A DNA stretch of 64,000 nt from Acidobacteriota bacterium (GTDB taxonomy: Bacteria > Acidobacteriota > Terriglobia > UBA7540), in the NCBI GenBank assembly GCA_004298155.1, contig SCRD01000024.1, positions 1-64,000 of the forward strand. Direction: 5' to 3'. Each line of letters starts with the position of its first letter. Position 1 is the stretch's first letter. Positions 53,168 through 61,745 of this stretch are shown here, in pieces. The notes under the pieces were generated by a model that worked only from the letters and a program-made list of their open reading frames with translations, was not told where the DNA came from and ran no database searches. A program made the translations under genes and the position numbers.

Positions 53168-53554
53168 CTAGGAGGGTTGTGTTTCCCATGGGGATGAAAA
53201 GCGCGGAGCCATAAAGGCCATGCGGGCCCCCGGAAGGCCGCTGAAGAGATATCTCTCAACCAGAGGCGGTGTTTCAAGGCCGTCGACTTCGGCGATTATC
53301 GTCAGCATCCTTCCCGTCATGCTGGACTGGATTTTACCAACCCCGTAAACACCGCCTCTGGGCGTCCCCCCAGAATACCTCATATCAAGAATAACGGCGT
53401 CGTACTGCTCGCGCTCGGCGATGGCAGCCAAGGCGCGGCCCCCTCCATCCTCAGGATTCTCAATAGCGAGGCTTCTCACGAGATAAAAGAGGTTTCGGAT
53501 GGACACATCATCAGTCAGGACCAGGAGGTCGCGCTGCAGAGGTGAAGAAGCCAT
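53168..53554 (-). CDS. Receiver-like single-domain protein
   Basis: 128 residues, ATG 53554 after AAAGGAATC. The start RDLLVLTDDVSIRNLFYLV resembles receiver beta1 with a DD pair, and YDAVILDMRYSGG is a good phospho-Asp strand. After it, MLTIIAEVDG and a C-terminal stretch without a recognised Lys motif follow. No output domain. It is similar in layout to the receiver-like gene at 4362 but not closely in sequence. Function unknown; no kinase adjacent. Confidence 0.5.
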   Translation of the reverse strand: MASSPLQRDLLVLTDDVSIRNLFYLVRSLAIENPEDGGGRALAAIAEREQYDAVILDMRYSGGTPRGGVYGVGKIQSSMTGRMLTIIAEVDGLETPPLVERYLFSGLPGARMAFMAPRFSSPWETQPS

Positions 53555-54031
53555 AAAAGATTCCTTTCAAGACCAGTTTGGACCTGGGATTGAAAGCCGG
53601 CCCAGGTAGAGGAGCCGGCGGTCAATCTCCTCCCGCCAGCTCCCGAATGACAGAGGCCGGCGACCTCGATGCAGCTTCTTGCCCGTGGGGAGCCCGCTGC
53701 ATCACGATAACAAAATCGGACATCCTCTTTCGCGGCGCCCACCCAGCGTTCAAATCCCCTCCCTACTGCACCGGAACCCATTCTATGTCTATGGCTCATA
53801 CACATCAATGTAACTTTAGTACTAATACTGCCTGAGGGATACAGAACATTTGAAATCGACTGGCTAGTTACTTTTTGCTTCCTCTCTGGCTGCCAGGGAA
53901 AGCTGCAGAAGGCAAGAAAAAGTCACACTATAAACATGAAACTTAAGTTACGTGGAACTTCCCGCCTGGAACGTTTCCTAGCGATGTCTAATCAGCCAAA
54001 GGAGCGCTCCAGGGGGTGCTTTGAGCGTGTA

Positions 54032-54205
54032 TCACTCCGACACGTCAGGAGCGTTCGAACCGTTGACCGTGACAATCAGCGACTTTCCCACGCGTCCGAC
54101 CCGGGCATCACCGATGCCACGCACTTCCCCCGCCACCTTCAGGCCCCGACGGCGCACGTCAAGTACGATCGTACGAAACGGTTTTTCATTCAGCGATGCA
54201 AGCAA
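54032..54205 (-). CDS. Possible small beta-rich ORF (57 residues) or gene remnant
   Basis: A minus frame with TTG start at 54205 encodes LLASLNEKPFRTIVLDVRRR then GLKVAGEVRGIGDARVG and RVGKSLIVTVNGSNAPDVSE, ending at TGA 54032. Its alternating strand pattern looks protein-like rather than random. There is a stop just upstream and no good SD, so it may be a 5'-truncated remnant. Low confidence. Confidence 0.25.
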   Translation of the reverse strand: MLASLNEKPFRTIVLDVRRRGLKVAGEVRGIGDARVGRVGKSLIVTVNGSNAPDVSE

Positions 54206-54375
54206 GCTCCCACCGCTCTAAGTCGGCGTATCTCCACGATCAATATTCTTCAGCAGACAGATAAAGTTGCAGATGGACAGCACGCCATTGATCACCAGGA
54301 CTTTTCGATGCAGTGATACGGCAGCCGTGTTAAACATCCCTCAAACTCGATCCGGGTTCAGGGTCTAATATAGGC

Positions 54376-54822
54376 CTAAACGGCGGCAAACGAAGTGACG
54401 ACCACCCTCTCGCCCAGGGAGTTCGCAAAATATTGGAGGATGGAAGCCAGCCTCAACACGGTTTCACGCTCCCTGAAATTGAATACATGCCTGATGGCCA
54501 GGCTGGAGAGCGTGAGGCGAAAATAGAGGCCCAGGAGCCTCTCGGCACGTGCGAGACCCCGCCGCGAGGGATCACTGTTTTTCAACAGATATTGCAGGGT
54601 GAAGAAATCGCACTTGAGTGCGAAGCAGGTCTGCGCGTAATTGAGCCGGCTTTTGGAAGCAGCGGAATCGCGCAGTTGCGGATACTCCAGCCGGGCGGCG
54701 TCGATAATTTGCTTGAAGTACGCCTGCCTGAACTCCCGCCGCAGAGCTTTGTCACAGATGGTCTGGACGTAGAACAAACAGAGGGCGCTGGCCATCACGA
54801 GCACTAGAACAGACATCAACAT
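54376..54822 (-). CDS. Small membrane-anchored protein (hypothetical)
   Basis: 148 residues from ATG 54822 with GGGAGGGTG just before. One N-terminal helix (LMSVLVLVMASALCLFYVQTI) is followed by a helical soluble domain with Arg/Leu-rich repeats (DFFTLQYLLKNSDPSRRGLA, LASILQYFANSLGERV). I think similar small proteins recur in Acidobacteriota, but no family name is available. It is not next to a functional partner. Confidence 0.5.
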   Translation of the reverse strand: MLMSVLVLVMASALCLFYVQTICDKALRREFRQAYFKQIIDAARLEYPQLRDSAASKSRLNYAQTCFALKCDFFTLQYLLKNSDPSRRGLARAERLLGLYFRLTLSSLAIRHVFNFRERETVLRLASILQYFANSLGERVVVTSFAAV

Positions 54823-55148
54823 TTTCACCCTCCCACCTGGCAACGCAGACGTACTCGTCGCCTGCAACCTATTGTTAACCTTAGGCGGATATCTGGCAAT
54901 CTGACTTTGGTCCCAAGGCTACCCACAAAAAGTTCTATTATCTGACAAAGCAACCGGCCGATAGGCACCCCCCGTCCACTCGCTCCCCCGATCGGTTACG
55001 GCCGCGCTCCTCGATTATGTGTGGCGGAGCAAAACGGCCCGCCCCTGGCACGAGATTTGAAATTACAAGCCCGTGGTTCCAGCAGCACGAACAGAGATTT
55101 TCGAGAGCCACGTGATGGAAATCGGGTACCGGGGTTCGTGCGGCGTGG
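54823..55148. other. Intergenic spacer
   Basis: About 325 bases, nothing recognised. Confidence 0.3.
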
Positions 55149-55571
55149 TTACTTCGCGATACCGAGCAGTGGCTGGTAGGAAGAAGGTATCTGGTTATCC
55201 TTAAGGTTACAGACGGGCCGATATCGAACGATAAGGTCGTTCTCGACCCAGCGGCGTTGCACTTCCTTCAGGAGGGGCGTGGGGCAGAATGCCACAAAAG
55301 TGTTGGCGACGCCGCCTGCTTCCTTGATCCAGTCGCCATAGTGCTCGTGGGTCTGCGTGACGTCTTCATGGAAGTTGCGGGACTCCCCAAAATAAATCGC
55401 CCGGAAAGAGCGCGGCCTGCATGAAACGTCAAGCGCCAGAACCACATAAATGCCGGAGGAGACGGGCGGCGCCACCAGAGGAAGCGGCGCCGGCTCCGTA
55501 AAGGTCTGGTTGTTGAATCTGATGCCAGCCCGCGGCGGCCCGTAAAGGTGCATCCAACTCGAAGCCTTCAT
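55149..55571 (-). CDS. GIY-YIG-like nuclease-domain protein
   Basis: 140 residues, ATG 55571 with GGGAGGTCTTC just upstream, so the longer frame to 55802 is not used. After a short N-terminus comes SGIYVV (GIY, residues 40-42) and AIYFGES (a YIG-like YFGES, about 20 residues on), then the conserved-Glu region VENDLIVRYRPVCN. This is the core arrangement of GIY-YIG nucleases (UvrC, homing and restriction enzymes). The usual Arg in the helix after YIG is not clear here (R is at GESRNF), so activity is doubtful. No DNA-binding partner domain. It lies downstream of the TonB receptor on the same strand. Confidence 0.6.
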   Translation of the reverse strand: MKASSWMHLYGPPRAGIRFNNQTFTEPAPLPLVAPPVSSGIYVVLALDVSCRPRSFRAIYFGESRNFHEDVTQTHEHYGDWIKEAGGVANTFVAFCPTPLLKEVQRRWVENDLIVRYRPVCNLKDNQIPSSYQPLLGIAK

Positions 55572-55833
55572 GAAGACCTCCCTACGCGATTGTAGCACAA
55601 GATATTGGGGCTTTCGAGCGAGGAAATTCGATATGTAGTAGGAGATTGACGAGCCGATTTTTGAGGCAACATGGGGGCGCTGCAAGGCTGGGGCGCTCGC
55701 CTGGTCGCGAGAGGATATGGTGGTCGAATGGCCCGCCGCACGAACCCGATACCGCGCCACCGTGGTGTCAAATGGAAAGAATGGGGCCCCGGTAGGAATC
55801 ACAGAGGCCCCTCAGGATGCATGCAAAGTTGGC

Positions 55834-58800
55834 TTAGAAAACGAGTTTTCCGGCAAATTGAATTTCGCGGTTGTTGCCTTTGGTCGATCCAACTGTTCCG
55901 AATGACGACGTGCCAAAAGTTGAGCTCGGGTTGCTGAACGCCGGGGTGTTGAAGAGGTTGAACAATTCAGCCCTGAACTGGAACCCCCAGCGCTCCGTCA
56001 GATGGATATCTTTGAACAGCGAAGTGTCAAAGGTAATTAATCCAGGACCATAAAGCATGTTGCGACCCGCAGTTCCGTAGGTGTACCGGGCAGGGAATGC
56101 GTAAGCTGACTTGTCGATGCACTGGGTCAGGTGGCCGGAGCCGCAATCTGTGGAGGGTGACGCAACCAGGTTCGGACGCTGATGGCCTACGCCAGTGTTG
56201 ACGATGTCCTGCCCAATGCCGACATTGATCGGGAAGCCGCTTTGGAGTGTGGTAATTCCGTTGAGCTGCCAGCCACCCAGCGCACCTCTGACCAGGCGCG
56301 AAGAATTGCTCTGGAAGAAGGGCATCTGGTAGACGTAGGAGGCCACAAAGCGATTTCGAACGTCCCAGTCGGAGCTTGCGTAGTCGCGGTTCATGTTATA
56401 GGCGTCCATCGGATAGCCGCCGCCATTGGAATCGGTGCCGATATCCATGTTGTGCGACCACGTATAAGCCAACCTCAAAGAGGCGCCGTGGAACATACGC
56501 TGGTTGAAGATAACGTTCAGCGCGTTGTAGTGTGCGTATTCGTCGTTGCTGATGGTCCGGATGACGCCCCAGAGCTGGTTAGGACGCCGCGCCTGGACCG
56601 AGCCCGGCCCGGGAGCAGGCGTATTGTTATAGAAACTGCGATCAAGGTGATAGGTGTGGGAACCCATATACTGGACATCGAGGCCGGCGCTCTGCCAGAG
56701 CGAGCGCTCAACGTCAAAACTCCACTGCTCCATACGCGCCGTCGGCACATGCGGACCGATAGTGATCACGTTGGGCGGATTCTTGCTCGTCTTTAATGAT
56801 GCGCCGGGAGTTGGATTATCAAAGGTCAGCGTCGGATTGGTCAGGCTCGATGTCTGATAGAGAACTACGGGCGCAAAGGGAGGATTGATGTTGAGGAATG
56901 TGTAGCTGTTCATCTGGTTGGGGTTGTAATAAATTCCAAATCCGCCCCGCACCACCCAGGCATTTGAGGCACGGTAAGCGAAGCCAAACCGGGGACCGAA
57001 ATTCAAACGGTCCGGAGTGTAAAACTGAAATCCAGGCTGCGGGGGATTGGAAGGAATCAGTGCGGTTTCCTGAGGATTCAGAATTGTGGCATTACCGTTT
57101 AGCGTCGAAGGAGGCATGGCCACTTCATAACGCAAGCCAAGGTTCAGCGTCAGCTTCTGCGTAACGTTGATGTTGTCCTCGATAAAGAAGCCGTCCCTCC
57201 ATTGCCGCACCAGTCCGGGAACTTCTGCGCCGGGAGTTGTGTCGCTGAAAGGGATGCCCAGCATGAAGTCTGCGGGAGCAAAGCCGCTGAGCTGCCCTGT
57301 GAAATTAAACTGCCCATTGGGTGAGTTATTGGCCCGGCGTCCGGTGGTCAGCCTGGCAAAATCGGCGCCAAAAATGAGGTCGTGTTTTCCGTGGACCCAG
57401 TTGAGCTGATCATCCGCTTCCCAGGTCTCATCCGTCTGGAACCAGTTGGTCCCGCCATTTCCAACCCCCAGGTAGCCGTTGATGGCGATGACGGGGGCGT
57501 CCGGATTATTGGGATCGAACGGGAATCCCGGGATGCCTAAATCCTTAATGTATGACTGAGTGGAGGGGTTCTGATAGAAATTGTTCACCGCATTTGTCCA
57601 CATGGAGTTCCGACCCACGTAAAGAGCGTTGACCATCGTGGGGCTGATGGTCTGGGTATATCCGGCGACCCAGTTCCACTGCGCGTTGGGGGCAAAGAGG
57701 GCATCAAAGGGGTTCGCTCCTCCGTAATCGGGAGTGTCTTTGAAATAGGCGATACGGAAGAACAAGCGGGCATTCTCGCCAAGGTTCTGGTCAACCCGAT
57801 CGGTTGTCACGTCATAGTTCTCTTTATTTGCTATGGGCGCCACATAGTTGTTTGTGATGGCTCCCGCGACGTTGGGCACGGGCACGATCTGCAAGAGCTT
57901 CTGCGCCTGTGGGGCGATTGAGGGAAGCACGTTGCCCGGAAGAACGGGATCGCCCGGCAGGAGTGGGTCCCTGATAGGCGTGGATATTTCCGAAAAATTC
58001 CCGTTTCGCATGAGAGGAGTCATGACCGTTTGCAGCGAGGGATTGGCTGAGACTTCGCGAAATCCCTCGTAGGATCCCATGAAAAACGTTTTATTCCTCC
58101 CGTTATACAGATGAGGGACGACGAACGGCCCGCCAATTTCTGCGCCGAACTGATTTTGATGAAAAGGAATTTTGGGAGTGCCTGGCTTTTCAAAGAACTG
58201 CCTCGCGTCGAGTGCGTCATTTCGAACGAACTCGAACACCGCGCCATGGAGCTGGTTCGTGCCGCTCTTGGTCACGAGGTCCATGTGAACGCCGAGGTAT
58301 CCGCCGTACTGGGCAGAGTATGTGCCGGTCTGAACATGGAATTCCTGGATCGCATCCACCGAAGGAAGGAAATTAATCTGGGTGATCAGATTGTTCATGA
58401 GGCTGACGCCGTCCATCGTGACCTGGTTCTGGATGTTCCGTCCGCCCGCGCCAATGAACCTCTCGCCGGGAGGTATGCCGCTGCGGGAGTTGCTTGTCTG
58501 GTAGACGCCGGGGGTGGTTACGGCCAGTTCCAGCACGTCGCGGCCATTCAAGGGAAGGTCAGCGATCTGACGCTGGTTGACCACCTGGCTTACGCTTGCA
58601 TCGTCTGTAGCGATGGCGGGCGCGCCAGCCTTGACCGTTACTTCCTGGGAGACTTCTCCCACCTGGAGGGTAAAATCCGTCCGCACGACATCATTGACTT
58701 GCACGAGAATCCCTGTCTTCTGGATCGTCCGGAATCCCTGTGCTTTTACGGTAATCGTGTAAGGGCCAATGTTTACGTAGGGAATGGAATACTCCCCCGC

Positions 58801-58998
58801 AGCGTTTGAAATTGCGCGGTAAGTGGTGTCAGTTTCAGTCTGGATGGCAACCACGCTTGCATTCGGAACAACGGCGCCGCTTGTGTCCTTCACGGTGCCT
58901 ACGAGCGAAGTGGTTCGAGAGAGTTGCCCGAAGGAACGAGCAGCGAACACCAGTGAAATAAGCACAATGAGCGCAGGTAACCTTTTTCCTGTGGACAT
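55834..58998 (-). CDS. TonB-dependent receptor, Oar-like, with carboxypeptidase-regulatory domain
   Basis: 1054 residues, ATG 58998 behind GGAGGTAAGG. Signal peptide LPALIVLISLVFAARSF; residues about 33-115 form a CarboxypepD_reg-like beta-sandwich (GTVKDTSGAVVPNASVVAIQ, AAGEYSIPYVNIGPYTI); then the plug domain (IADLPLNGRDVLELAVTTPG, IQNQVTMDGVSLMNNL) and a large barrel closing in an aromatic end (FAGKLVF). This is the expanded receptor class of Acidobacteriota, thought to take up glycans, peptides or siderophores; the ligand is not known. It is 136 bases after an exported amidohydrolase on the same strand, which suggests a degrade-and-import pair. Confidence 0.92.
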   Translation of the reverse strand: MSTGKRLPALIVLISLVFAARSFGQLSRTTSLVGTVKDTSGAVVPNASVVAIQTETDTTYRAISNAAGEYSIPYVNIGPYTITVKAQGFRTIQKTGILVQVNDVVRTDFTLQVGEVSQEVTVKAGAPAIATDDASVSQVVNQRQIADLPLNGRDVLELAVTTPGVYQTSNSRSGIPPGERFIGAGGRNIQNQVTMDGVSLMNNLITQINFLPSVDAIQEFHVQTGTYSAQYGGYLGVHMDLVTKSGTNQLHGAVFEFVRNDALDARQFFEKPGTPKIPFHQNQFGAEIGGPFVVPHLYNGRNKTFFMGSYEGFREVSANPSLQTVMTPLMRNGNFSEISTPIRDPLLPGDPVLPGNVLPSIAPQAQKLLQIVPVPNVAGAITNNYVAPIANKENYDVTTDRVDQNLGENARLFFRIAYFKDTPDYGGANPFDALFAPNAQWNWVAGYTQTISPTMVNALYVGRNSMWTNAVNNFYQNPSTQSYIKDLGIPGFPFDPNNPDAPVIAINGYLGVGNGGTNWFQTDETWEADDQLNWVHGKHDLIFGADFARLTTGRRANNSPNGQFNFTGQLSGFAPADFMLGIPFSDTTPGAEVPGLVRQWRDGFFIEDNINVTQKLTLNLGLRYEVAMPPSTLNGNATILNPQETALIPSNPPQPGFQFYTPDRLNFGPRFGFAYRASNAWVVRGGFGIYYNPNQMNSYTFLNINPPFAPVVLYQTSSLTNPTLTFDNPTPGASLKTSKNPPNVITIGPHVPTARMEQWSFDVERSLWQSAGLDVQYMGSHTYHLDRSFYNNTPAPGPGSVQARRPNQLWGVIRTISNDEYAHYNALNVIFNQRMFHGASLRLAYTWSHNMDIGTDSNGGGYPMDAYNMNRDYASSDWDVRNRFVASYVYQMPFFQSNSSRLVRGALGGWQLNGITTLQSGFPINVGIGQDIVNTGVGHQRPNLVASPSTDCGSGHLTQCIDKSAYAFPARYTYGTAGRNMLYGPGLITFDTSLFKDIHLTERWGFQFRAELFNLFNTPAFSNPSSTFGTSSFGTVGSTKGNNREIQFAGKLVF

Positions 58999-59134
58999 AC
59001 CTTACCTCCATCTTATGCGTTGAATGACTCTTGGCCCCGAATCCGCAGAGTTGTGGAAATGTGCCCCCACTCTGCACCGCCCGCCCCCGGGCTGCGATCA
59101 AAAAATGAAACCTCGTTCAATTCCAGCCGGGCAA

Positions 59135-60532
59135 TTATTCCTCCGCCCTTCCGAGGTGCCTGGGAAAATCGTCCGCCCTGGCCCCTCGCGACTTGAAATA
59201 CTGGGGCGGCGCCTTTTCCCAATCCGCCATGCTGCGGCCGGAAGGATCATAAACAATCGCGCCAGCGCGGATGGTCATTTCAGCCGTCAGCTTCTGGTCA
59301 CCGCGGATCCGCGCGAAGCCGCAGTCGGTGTAACTGAACTCGCCGCGCTGCAGATTAAGAACGGCAATGTCCGCCACGGACTCGGGCGAGAGCGTGCCCA
59401 GTTCCGTCCGGTTGATCTCGCGCGCTGGGTTGGCAGTGGTCTGTGCAATCACCTGATTAAGCGTCTCGCCCATCGCCAGGCACTTGGACATGACCTCGAC
59501 AAGGCTGATAACAAACTGGTGAAGGTTCCCGCGGTGGATGTCAGTCGAGATGGAGTCCGGCTGGAAGCCTTGCTGAATGGCGGGAGCGGCGTTTCGAAAC
59601 CAGAAGCTCGCCGAGCCGTGCCCGAGGTCGAAAACCACTCCGCGCTTACGCGCTTCCTCCATTGCGGGATTCAACTTGCCGCCTACGGTGGGCGGTACGA
59701 TGATGGGAAACTGCTGGGCGAAAACGTGGGTATGAATGTCGCCCGGGCGAAGCTTTTTCAGGATGAGGTCCTCATAAGAACGCCCGGGGCGCGGGAAGAA
59801 ATCCACCATGATGGGCTTTTTCGCTATCTCCCCTGCTTTCAGGGCGCGGTCCACCCCGGCCCACAGCGGGCGCTCGGCCCCTGTCTTGTCCGTGCCCCCG
59901 ACGTAGTGCGCTGTTTTCACGCCCACAATGATGTCCGGATACTGCTCGATGGTCTGGGCGCAGCGCTCGGGGTCCATTTCGCCCAGGAACTGCTCCAGGC
60001 CGCCCTGCATGCCGTTTGACACAATGTTGAGCCAGGCGAGAACGCGAACCTGCGAACGATCGATGATTTCCTCCTTCTCCCGAAGGAAAGTCTCTGCGCC
60101 ATGGGAGCCAGCATCGACGATGGTGGTGACTCCGGAGGTGAGAACCAGGTCCGGATCGATACCCAGCGGGGGCTGGTGCGAACGCGCTTGAGGCGAGAAC
60201 CAGTCGAGCGGAGCGCCGCCGTGCCCAATATGGGCATGAATGTCAATCAGGCCGGGTGTCACGTAAAACCCGCTGGCGTCAACGACCTTGCGGACTCCAT
60301 CGGCCGGAATGTCGGGTTTGACGGCAGCAATCTTGTCGCCCGTGACGGCAACGTCCATGATGCCGTCTATATGGTTGGCAGGGTCAACAACGTGGCCGCC
60401 TTTCAGCAGCAGGTCGCACCCGGAAGTTTGTGCACCATTTGCAGCGGTCGCCATCGGTAGACCCATCGCGCTCGAAAGTGCTGCTGTTTGCAGGAATTCC
60501 CGCCTCGAAAGAAGCCCATGCTCCTCATCCAT
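59135..60532 (-). CDS. Tat-exported metal-dependent amidohydrolase
   Basis: 465 residues, ATG 60532 after AGGAG. The N-terminus LLSRREFLQTAALSSAMG is a Tat signal. The barrel shows the amidohydrolase metal set: DIHAHIG (His99, His101), Lys206 in GVKTAHYVGG (likely the carboxylated lysine), His267/His269 in DIHTHVF, His305 in FDLGHG, and Asp331 in STDIHRGN. It resembles the EF_0837/AHA_3915-like 'amidohydrolase/deacetylase' group, related to dihydroorotase. Substrate unknown: a deacetylase or cyclic amide hydrolase. Transport to the periplasm with Tat means it folds with its metals first. It precedes the TonB receptor on the same strand. Confidence 0.88.
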   Translation of the reverse strand: MDEEHGLLSRREFLQTAALSSAMGLPMATAANGAQTSGCDLLLKGGHVVDPANHIDGIMDVAVTGDKIAAVKPDIPADGVRKVVDASGFYVTPGLIDIHAHIGHGGAPLDWFSPQARSHQPPLGIDPDLVLTSGVTTIVDAGSHGAETFLREKEEIIDRSQVRVLAWLNIVSNGMQGGLEQFLGEMDPERCAQTIEQYPDIIVGVKTAHYVGGTDKTGAERPLWAGVDRALKAGEIAKKPIMVDFFPRPGRSYEDLILKKLRPGDIHTHVFAQQFPIIVPPTVGGKLNPAMEEARKRGVVFDLGHGSASFWFRNAAPAIQQGFQPDSISTDIHRGNLHQFVISLVEVMSKCLAMGETLNQVIAQTTANPAREINRTELGTLSPESVADIAVLNLQRGEFSYTDCGFARIRGDQKLTAEMTIRAGAIVYDPSGRSMADWEKAPPQYFKSRGARADDFPRHLGRAEE

Positions 60533-61157
60533 CTCAGATATTCTCCTTTGTTTAATGCCCGAAGCGCGGAAGTGTTGCGCCGTTCCCAGTAGCTAAGAAC
60601 GCCCTCGTTTGCGGCACACTACTCCGCGGCTGACCAGATTTACCAACAGCCAGAACCAGACGCAAGAAGGTTACAATGATCTGCCAATCAACAGTGCCGC
60701 ATTTATGGGAAAGTAAATATCATGGCAAAAAAGGCGATGTCAACCACGATTTTTGAATGGCATTGATAGCCATTTCATAGGTGACCAGGAGAACCGCATC
60801 TTCAGGTCCGGGCAGAATGAATCGGTCTCGAAAAACAAGAGGAGATGCAGCGGTCAACCTGTCTTCGTGTGAAAATACCCCAAGTGCAGAGGACACGATT
60901 TCCGTCGGTATCAAAAGGCCGCCGCATCGAGAGGATGGGGCCAGTAGCAAGTGGATCCACGATTTGCCGGAATGATCAACAAAGCTGGAAGCTTCTAAAG
61001 CAACTACAATCAGCTAGTTGCGTACAGTCAGGATCTCGCGATGCGCGGGAAAACCGCTGCTGGCGGGCGAGCACCGGCAGAAGAAGCTGCCCATTTACGC
61101 CTGCCATTTACCTATGTTATAGTCCCTTAACCAGGGAGTAAACAAGGGAGGCTAAAG
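60533..61157. other. Intergenic region upstream of the amidohydrolase and YcxB-like genes
   Basis: About 620 bases, divergent between a minus-strand and a plus-strand gene, so it must hold both promoters. A short 14-codon ATG frame (60721) is the only coding sign. TATAGT near 61117-61122 is a candidate -10 for the YcxB-like gene. Nothing else recognised. Confidence 0.35.
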
Positions 61158-61670
61158 ATGCAAGCTCAGTTTCACTGGAGTGAATCCGACTACGTTTCGG
61201 CCCAGGCGGCCTGGCTCCGCCGCCATCCCGCGGAACTATTGCGAGGTTTTTGGTATCCGGTTGTCATCGCGGCCTTCTCGGTGGCCATTGTGGCTTTCAA
61301 ACCGGAAACGTGGCTCAGTGGTCTGGTGGGCATCGCTATTGCTTTGTTCGCCCTTGGGTTCGGCGTCCTCATTACTCGGTGGCGCTGGCATCGTCATTTC
61401 CGGCAGACGCCTCTATGGCACGATGAGGTCACTGCCAAAGTTGACCAGCACGGAGTCAGCCTGCACAGCCAGACCTATGATGTCCACCACTCCTGGGGAG
61501 AATGTTCGAATATCTACGAGGCCGCCGAGGTCATTATTTTTGAAGCCGCGAATCAAAACTTTGTCTTTATCCCCAAAAGGGACATGAGTTTCGCTCAGCT
61601 TCTTGACCTCAGGAATACCATCATGACCAATGCACGGGTGCAGCCTCGCCTGGCAAGTGCAGCGGCCTAG
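61158..61670 (+). CDS. YcxB-like membrane protein
   Basis: 170 residues, ATG 61158 after GGGAGG at seven bases. Soluble N-terminus (FHWSESDYVSAQAAW), two hydrophobic helices (PVVIAAFSVAIVAF and LVGIAIALFALGFGVLIT), then a conserved-looking C-terminal strand set, DEVTAKVDQHGVSLHSQTY, NFVFIPKRDMSFAQLLDLR. The FIPKR segment near the end is the mark of YcxB-like proteins (PF14317), of unknown function. It is convergent with clpB. Confidence 0.75.
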   Translation: MQAQFHWSESDYVSAQAAWLRRHPAELLRGFWYPVVIAAFSVAIVAFKPETWLSGLVGIAIALFALGFGVLITRWRWHRHFRQTPLWHDEVTAKVDQHGVSLHSQTYDVHHSWGECSNIYEAAEVIIFEAANQNFVFIPKRDMSFAQLLDLRNTIMTNARVQPRLASAAA

Positions 61671-61745
61671 CTGAAACGGCAGGGCTTTGCGCTCCGCTAG
61701 AACGCAGACAAGTTAATGCGAACGTTTGCGTCACACATCTGCCCC

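Noticed and set aside
59024-60019. 331-codon plus-strand frame over the amidohydrolase
   Set aside because: Shadow of the Tat-exported amidohydrolase with all metal ligands.
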